From Macrococcus epidermidis (GTDB lineage: Bacteria; Bacillota; Bacilli; Staphylococcales; Staphylococcaceae), in NCBI RefSeq assembly GCF_003259695.1, contig NZ_PZJH01000007.1, positions 1 to 64,000 on the forward strand: DNA of 64,000 nucleotides, in the 5' to 3' direction. Under the pieces are notes generated by a model, which worked only from the letters and a program-made list of their open reading frames with translations, was not told the origin of the DNA and made no database searches. The number at the start of each line of letters is the position of its first letter. The stretch's first letter is position 1. This document shows, piece after piece, positions 59,162-64,000 of this stretch. The position numbers were made by a program, and so were the translations under genes.

Positions 59162-59878
59162 ATGAACGAGATGCAATTCGTACAAAAATTACAGGAAAAA
59201 GGCTTTACTATCACTGAAAAACAACAAAAACAATTTGCAATTTACTATGAAACTTTAGTAGAGTGGAATAAGCTAATGAATTTAACTGCTGTAACTGAAA
59301 AAGAAGAAGTATATTTAAAGCACTTTTTTGATTCAATTACACCAAGTTTCTATTATGATTTTACGAAGGTTCAATCCATTTGTGATGTTGGTGCAGGTGC
59401 TGGATTTCCAAGCATACCATTAAAAATTATGTTCCCTCATCTTGAAGTGACAATCGTTGATTCATTAAATAAACGCATCAACTTCTTAAATCATTTAAGT
59501 GCAGAACTTGATTTGACGAACGTTCGATTTATTCATGATCGTGCTGAAACGTTTGGTAAGAGTGAGTACCGTGAATCATTTGATGTTGTAACAGCACGCG
59601 CAGTTGCTCGTCTTTCAGTACTTAGTGAATTATGTCTACCTCTTGTTAAAAAAGGTGGTCATTTTATAGCGTTAAAAGGTGCCCAAGGTGAAATAGAAGT
59701 TGAAGAAGGTTTATTTGCAATTTCAATTTTAGGTGGAGAAGTCATTCATAATCATCCTTTAACGCTACCAGAAGAAGATAGTATGCGTTATATTTTAAAT
59801 ATTGAAAAGAAACGTCAAACACCTAAAAAATATCCACGCAAACCAGGCACACCGAATAAAGAGCCTTTATTAAAGTAA
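59162..59878 (+). CDS. rsmG: 16S rRNA (guanine527-N7)-methyltransferase RsmG
   Basis: A 238-residue SAM-dependent methyltransferase. The SAM motif is [16 protein letters not shown], followed by [13 protein letters not shown]. Loss of RsmG gives low-level streptomycin resistance in other bacteria; this copy looks intact. It starts one base after the mnmG stop (TAGATG), so translation is coupled. The last residues are basic and proline-rich. Confidence 0.97.
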   Translation: MNEMQFVQKLQEKGFTITEKQQKQFAIYYETLVEWNKLMNLTAVTEKEEVYLKHFFDSITPSFYYDFTKVQSICDVGAGAGFPSIPLKIMFPHLEVTIVDSLNKRINFLNHLSAELDLTNVRFIHDRAETFGKSEYRESFDVVTARAVARLSVLSELCLPLVKKGGHFIALKGAQGEIEVEEGLFAISILGGEVIHNHPLTLPEEDSMRYILNIEKKRQTPKKYPRKPGTPNKEPLLK

Positions 59879-59925
59879 GATACTAAATTGTTATCGTATT
59901 TTGAAGTGAAAGTGAGTCGATTGAT

Positions 59926-60771
59926 ATGAAAAAACCCTTTTCTAAATTATTTGGACTAAAAGATAAAGAAGAAGATGTTGAAGTACAACGTCAGAACGGT
60001 AATGTCGTTACAGTTCCAGTAGAACGCATTGTACCGAACAGATATCAACCAAGACAAATTTTTGATGAAGAAAAGATTAAAGAATTAGCAGAATCCATTC
60101 GTTCATATGGTTTATTACAACCTATCGTTGTACGTCCAATTGAAGAAGGTATGTATGAAATTATTGCCGGAGAAAGACGTTTCCGTGCATTAAAGTTCAA
60201 TGGCACTGCTGAAACAGAAGTAATTGTTAAACAAATGAATGACAAAGAAACTGCTGCGATTGCTTTAATCGAAAATATTCAACGTGAAAATTTATCAGCT
60301 GTTGAAGAAGCGGAAGCTTATAAGAAGTTATTAGACTTAGATGGTATTACGCAACAGGATCTTGCGACAAGTTTAGGTAAAAGTCAGTCGTTTATTGCGA
60401 ATAAGTTAAGACTATTACGCTTATCTCAACCGATTTTAGATGCATTGAGCAAGCAGCAAATTACAGAACGACATGCCAGAGCATTGCTTGCATTAGATGA
60501 AGTTGGACAAAAAAAGATGCTGGACATTATTAAAAGCCAAAATTTAAATGTGAAGCAGACAGAAGAACGTGTTAAGCGTATGTTGGGTGGAGAAGATGTG
60601 AAACCTAAACGTATTGGCTTTACGAGAGATTTAAAGCTTGCATTCAATACAATCGGTGAAAGTTTAAAAGCAGTTGAGAAAAGCGGCGTAAAAGTAAAAC
60701 GTAAAGATACCGAGTATGAAAATTTCTATGAAATTTCTATAAAAGTATTTAAGAATGATATGAATCAATAA
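59926..60771 (+). CDS. noc: Nucleoid occlusion protein Noc
   Basis: A 281-residue ParB-like CTPase. N-terminal: a basic amphipathic stretch (KKPFSKLFGLKDK) that can bind membrane. Then the CTP-binding motifs IIAGERRFRA and ENIQRENL, and a helix-turn-helix with TQQDLATSLGKSQSF. Noc stops division over the chromosome by bringing DNA to the membrane. Position after rsmG and before parA, and the shorter C-terminus, separate it from ParB. A terminator follows. Confidence 0.95.
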   Translation: MKKPFSKLFGLKDKEEDVEVQRQNGNVVTVPVERIVPNRYQPRQIFDEEKIKELAESIRSYGLLQPIVVRPIEEGMYEIIAGERRFRALKFNGTAETEVIVKQMNDKETAAIALIENIQRENLSAVEEAEAYKKLLDLDGITQQDLATSLGKSQSFIANKLRLLRLSQPILDALSKQQITERHARALLALDEVGQKKMLDIIKSQNLNVKQTEERVKRMLGGEDVKPKRIGFTRDLKLAFNTIGESLKAVEKSGVKVKRKDTEYENFYEISIKVFKNDMNQ

Positions 60772-60799
60772 AGTGGATGATACTTTCATCCGCTTTTTT
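60771..60799 (+). terminator. Terminator of noc
   Basis: AAGTGGATGA pairs with TCATCCGCTT (one G-U pair) and is followed by TTTTT. Confidence 0.85.
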
Positions 60800-60883
60800 C
60801 TGTTCACGGATTGTCTGTGCAGAAATTCGATAAAATTGTTATAATCGTTACTATATGAAAAACATGAGTAGGAGAGAATATTG

Positions 60884-61645
60884 ATGACAAAAATATTGGC
60901 CATCGCAAACCAAAAAGGTGGAGTTGGTAAGACGACAACATCAGTTAACTTAAGTGCTGCATTAGCGGAACTTGGTAAAAAAGTTTTATTAGTAGATACT
61001 GATCCTCAAGGTAATGCCACGAGTGGTGTTGGTGTAGATAAGAATAACGTAGAAAATTCAGTGTACGACATGCTTGTTGAAGATGTAAATATCAATAAAT
61101 GTGTTTTAGAAACAGCGGTTGAAAACTTATATATCATTCCAGCTAATATTGCATTAGCTGGAGCTGAAATTGAGTTAGTTTCTGCGATGAGCAGAGAAGT
61201 ACGTTTAAAATATGCATTTAAAGAGTTAGATACTGATTTTGATTATATCATCATTGATTGCCCACCTTCATTAGGTTTACTCACAATCAATTCATTTACT
61301 GCAGCCAATGGAATCGTAATCCCTGTACAATGTGAATACTATGCGCTAGAAGGTTTGAGTCAATTACTGAATACAATTCGTTTAGTACAACGCCATTTAA
61401 ATCAATCGCTTGAAATTGAAGGTGTATTATTAACGATGCTGGATGCACGTACGAATTTAGGTAATGACGTGATTGCAGAAGTAAAAGACCACTTTGGTGA
61501 AAAAGTATACGATACGATTATTCCGCGTAATGTCCGATTATCAGAAGCACCTTCTCACGGGCAACCGATCAATGTATACGATGCCCGTTCAACGGGAGCT
61601 AAGACTTATAAGAGCTTAGCTGAGGAGGTTGTACGCCATGGCTAG
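60884..61645 (+). CDS. parA: Chromosome partitioning ATPase ParA (Soj)
   Basis: A 253-residue deviant-Walker ATPase. Walker A ANQKGGVGKTTTSVNLSAAL, then DTDPQGNATSG and IIDCPPSLGLL. It acts with ParB in origin segregation and, in Bacillus, controls DnaA directly. The ATG at 60884, with GGAGAG nine bases upstream, is preferred over the TTG one codon earlier. Many staphylococci lack chromosomal ParA and keep only ParB, so its presence supports a non-Staphylococcus member of the family. Confidence 0.96.
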   Translation: MTKILAIANQKGGVGKTTTSVNLSAALAELGKKVLLVDTDPQGNATSGVGVDKNNVENSVYDMLVEDVNINKCVLETAVENLYIIPANIALAGAEIELVSAMSREVRLKYAFKELDTDFDYIIIDCPPSLGLLTINSFTAANGIVIPVQCEYYALEGLSQLLNTIRLVQRHLNQSLEIEGVLLTMLDARTNLGNDVIAEVKDHFGEKVYDTIIPRNVRLSEAPSHGQPINVYDARSTGAKTYKSLAEEVVRHG

Positions 61646-62486
61646 AGGTTTAGGTAAAGGATTAGGAAGGGGCTTAGATGCACTTTTCCAGGAAAACCAG
61701 CAGGATGAATTAGTAGAAGATATCAGTCTTTCAGAATTACGACCAAATCCATATCAGCCGCGTCATGAATTTGATGAGCAGGCATTGAACGAATTAAGTG
61801 AATCGATTAAGGTGCATGGTGTACTGCAACCTATCGTTGTACGTAAGTCAGTGAAAGGTTATGACATTGTTGTAGGTGAAAGACGTTTTAGAGCGAGTAA
61901 ATTAGCAGGTAAAGTAAAGATTCCGGCAATCGTTAAGCAATTAACTGATACACAAATGATGGAACTTGCGGTGATTGAGAATTTACAGCGTGAAGATTTA
62001 AATCCACTGGAGGAAGCGAAGAGCTATCAATTTCTAATGGATAAATTGAATTTAACACAAGCTGAAACAGCAGATCGTTTAGGTAAATCAAGACCGTATA
62101 TTGCGAATATGCTGCGTCTTATGAATTTACCACATGCGGTTAAAGATTTAATTGATCAAAAGAAAATTTCAGGCGGACATGGACGTACATTACTTGGACT
62201 AAAATCAGAAGAAGAAATGATTTCAGTTGCTAAAAAAGTAATCGCTGAATCGATGAGCGTACGTGAACTAGAAAAATATATTAAAGATTTAAATCATACA
62301 GAAGCTAAGCCGAAGAAAGAAAAGAAAAAACCAGTGTTTCTTGTGAAACATGAAGAAAACTTAAAGCGTCATTTAGGAACAAAAGTTGAAATTTCTAAAT
62401 CACGTAAAAAAGGAAAAATTGCAATAGAGTTTACTTCTGAAGAAGAGTTTAATCGTCTTATTGCATTGTTAGAGAATACACAGTAG
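61638..62486 (+). CDS. parB: Chromosome partitioning protein ParB (Spo0J)
   Basis: A 282-residue CTP-dependent clamp that loads at parS. The start ARGLGKGLGRGLDALF is the ParA-stimulating tail. CTP-binding motifs VVGERRFRA and ENLQREDLNP and the helix-turn-helix TQAETADRLGKSRPYIANML follow. ATG at 61638 after GAGGAGG; it overlaps the end of parA by eight bases. A long lysine-rich linker leads to the dimer domain. Confidence 0.97.
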   Translation: MARGLGKGLGRGLDALFQENQQDELVEDISLSELRPNPYQPRHEFDEQALNELSESIKVHGVLQPIVVRKSVKGYDIVVGERRFRASKLAGKVKIPAIVKQLTDTQMMELAVIENLQREDLNPLEEAKSYQFLMDKLNLTQAETADRLGKSRPYIANMLRLMNLPHAVKDLIDQKKISGGHGRTLLGLKSEEEMISVAKKVIAESMSVRELEKYIKDLNHTEAKPKKEKKKPVFLVKHEENLKRHLGTKVEISKSRKKGKIAIEFTSEEEFNRLIALLENTQ

Positions 62487-62495
62487 GTGAATGTA

Positions 62496-63383
62496 GTGAA
62501 CGATATTATGAATGAAATAGAAAGTACCTTTTTTGATTCAAAACTATGGATTAGTATTGGGACAGATATTTTATGGTCGATTATTTTATTGTTATTCGCC
62601 GTTATTGTCATTAGAGTCGTACATAAATTCATTGAACAATTTTTTAGAGTAAGGCGTAAAACATATTTATCCCAATCAACGAAGCGTGACACAACTTTGA
62701 TTAAACTACTGCAAAGTATTGCATCGTATGTGATTTGGTTTATCGTATTAACGACAATACTGAGTAACTTTGGTGTGAAAGTCGAAAGTATTATTGCGGG
62801 GGCTGGTATTGCGGGTATCGCCATTGGGTTTGGAGCACAAACTTTGGTCAAAGATGTTATTACTGGCTTTTTTATTATCTTTGAAAATCAATTTGATGTT
62901 GGAGATTATGTTAGAATAAATACAACAGGTACTACTGTTGCAGAGGGGACTGTTCAATCTATTGGTCTCCGTTCAACACGTATTAAATCTTTTACAGGTG
63001 AACTTACGATTTTGCCTAATGGCACAATGAATGAAATTGTAAACTTCTCGGTGAATAACTCGATTGCAATCTTCGATATTTCCGTATCAAGTGAAGAAAA
63101 TATTTCGCATATAGAATCAATATTGCAGCCGTATTTACTAACATTACCTGAGAAATATGTTGATTTAGTAAAAGCACCTGAAATGTTAGGTGTTGAAATG
63201 GTTAGTGCAGGAGAAACAAAAATAAGAATGTCGGCAGAAACTTTACCGAATAATCATGTGAAAGTTTCAAGAATATTACGTGGTGATATTAAAGAATTTT
63301 TAGATCAAAATGGCATTCACGTACCTATGCCACGTGTTGTTATGTACAATCAACCAAATAAGGATGATCACAATGCAAAATGA
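62496..63383 (+). CDS. Small-conductance mechanosensitive channel (MscS family)
   Basis: A 295-residue MscS-type channel with three membrane segments (about 25-45, 70-92, 100-120). The pore-lining third segment is glycine/alanine-rich (IIAGAGIAGIAIGFGAQTLV) and is followed by the conserved VKDVITGFFIIFENQF and a beta domain. It releases solutes on osmotic down-shock. It lies 9 bases after parB; a GTG at 62487 is also possible, but TAGGTGAA favours the GTG at 62496. Conserved next to parB in staphylococci. Confidence 0.93.
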   Translation: MNDIMNEIESTFFDSKLWISIGTDILWSIILLLFAVIVIRVVHKFIEQFFRVRRKTYLSQSTKRDTTLIKLLQSIASYVIWFIVLTTILSNFGVKVESIIAGAGIAGIAIGFGAQTLVKDVITGFFIIFENQFDVGDYVRINTTGTTVAEGTVQSIGLRSTRIKSFTGELTILPNGTMNEIVNFSVNNSIAIFDISVSSEENISHIESILQPYLLTLPEKYVDLVKAPEMLGVEMVSAGETKIRMSAETLPNNHVKVSRILRGDIKEFLDQNGIHVPMPRVVMYNQPNKDDHNAK

Positions 63384-63564
63384 TTATGAATTAAATACAA
63401 TTGTTGAAATGAAGAAACCACATGCATGTGGAGAGAAACTGTTTAAAGTAATTCGTTTAGGTGCGGATATCCGTATTAAATGTGAAGGTTGCGGTCGTAG
63501 TATTATGTTGCCAAGACAAGAATTCAATAAAAAAATTAAAAAGATAACGGCACAGGCCGAATAA
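63373..63564 (+). CDS. DUF951 protein (YyzM-like)
   Basis: A 63-residue protein: LNTIVEMKKPHACGEKLFKV, then DIRIKCEGCGRSIMLPR. The Cys pairs suggest a small zinc-binding fold. DUF951 proteins are encoded between the MscS channel and ychF in many Firmicutes and their role is unknown. The ATG at 63373 lies inside the end of the channel gene (11-base overlap). A longer upstream frame has no ribosome-binding site. Confidence 0.92.
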   Translation: MQNDYELNTIVEMKKPHACGEKLFKVIRLGADIRIKCEGCGRSIMLPRQEFNKKIKKITAQAE

Positions 63565-63576
63565 GGAGAAGAAATT

Positions 63577-64000
63577 ATGGCTTTAACAGCAGGAATTGTA
63601 GGATTACCAAACGTAGGAAAATCAACATTATTTAATGCAATTACAAAGGCAGGAGCACTTGCAGCGAACTATCCGTTTGCTACGATTGATCCTAACGTTG
63701 GTATCGTTGAAGTACCAGACGTACGTTTAGATAAATTAACTGAATTAGTAACACCTAAAAAGACAGTACCAACAGCATTTGAATTTACTGATATCGCTGG
63801 TATCGTTAAAGGTGCTTCTAAAGGTGAAGGGTTAGGAAATAAATTCTTATCTCATATCCGTGATGTTGACGCAATTTGTCAAGTTGTTCGTGCATTTGAA
63901 GATGAGAATATCACGCATGTATCAGGAACAGTAAATCCTGTTGATGATATCGAAGTTATCAATATGGAGTTAATCTTAGCGGATTTAGAATCTGTTGAGA
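63577..64000 (+). CDS. ychF: Redox-regulated ATPase YchF, 5' part
   Basis: This is the first 141 codons of YchF, a universally conserved Obg-related ATPase that binds ribosomes. The window cuts it at 64000. P-loop [19 protein letters not shown] is followed by the YchF-specific [20 protein letters not shown] and [26 protein letters not shown] lies eight bases before the ATG. It follows the DUF951 gene by 12 bases. Confidence 0.97.
   Translation, partial: MALTAGIVGLPNVGKSTLFNAITKAGALAANYPFATIDPNVGIVEVPDVRLDKLTELVTPKKTVPTAFEFTDIAGIVKGASKGEGLGNKFLSHIRDVDAICQVVRAFEDENITHVSGTVNPVDDIEVINMELILADLESVE

Noticed and set aside
63310-63372. Longer start of the DUF951 gene, 21 codons upstream
   Set aside because: It lies wholly inside the channel gene, has no ribosome-binding site, and the family starts near the ATG at 63373.

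Overview
The window is low-GC Firmicute DNA from the replication-origin region of a member of the Staphylococcaceae. The core gene order (rlmH, walJ-I-H-K-R, tRNA-Asp/Glu, purA, dnaB, rplI, gdpP, yybS, serS, nnrD, gyrA, gyrB, recF, yaaA, dnaN, dnaA, oriC, rpmH, rnpA, jag, mnmE, mnmG, rsmG, noc, parA, parB) is the staphylococcal/macrococcal arrangement. I think Macrococcus is the most likely genus. The reasons are the sortase-assembled pilus locus, a disulfide-bond/ABC-transporter insertion between dnaN and yaaA, and alsSD next to gyrA. The genus is an inference, not proven here.

Layout. 1-1190: debris (IS3-type transposase end, decayed LPXTG protein). 1191-8786: pilus operon (tip adhesin with von Willebrand A domain, major pilin, two class C sortases). 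9100-15900: accessory mosaic with an Lrp regulator, a decayed isochorismatase gene, IS30- and IS21-type remnants, a RocB-like M20 peptidase, a small HTH/membrane-protein pair under a perfect 23-bp inverted repeat, a VOC protein and an HTH membrane protein. 16010-21533: a 5.5-kb island bounded by near-identical 34-bp direct repeats that match the SCC attachment site at the end of rlmH. It holds Lrp, AhpD-like, isochorismatase, GNAT, VOC and cytidine-deaminase-like genes but no recombinase. 21522-53863: core genes, nearly all on the minus strand. 53864-54334: oriC. 54335-64000: core genes, all on the plus strand.

How it works together. Transcription points away from oriC on both sides, as expected for leading-strand genes. 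The origin is bipartite: a DnaA-box cluster upstream of dnaA, and a second unit between dnaA and dnaN with DnaA boxes, a G/C tract, DnaA-trio-like triplets and an AT-rich stretch. DnaA, DnaN, RecF, gyrase and DnaB supply replication; Noc, ParA and ParB supply chromosome segregation and division-site control. WalKR with WalH/I/J controls cell-wall metabolism, and GdpP sets c-di-AMP level. Regulation visible in sequence includes a serine T-box before serS, a PurR box before purA, cre-like sites before alsSD, a palindromic operator over the yceI promoter and a 16-bp palindrome before the DsbA-like gene.

The points most worth a second look are the pilus operon with a possible ATT start codon, the SCC-type island without ccr genes, the HTH pair with its perfect inverted repeat, and a GNAT gene apparently fused to an upstream gene while keeping its own ribosome-binding site.
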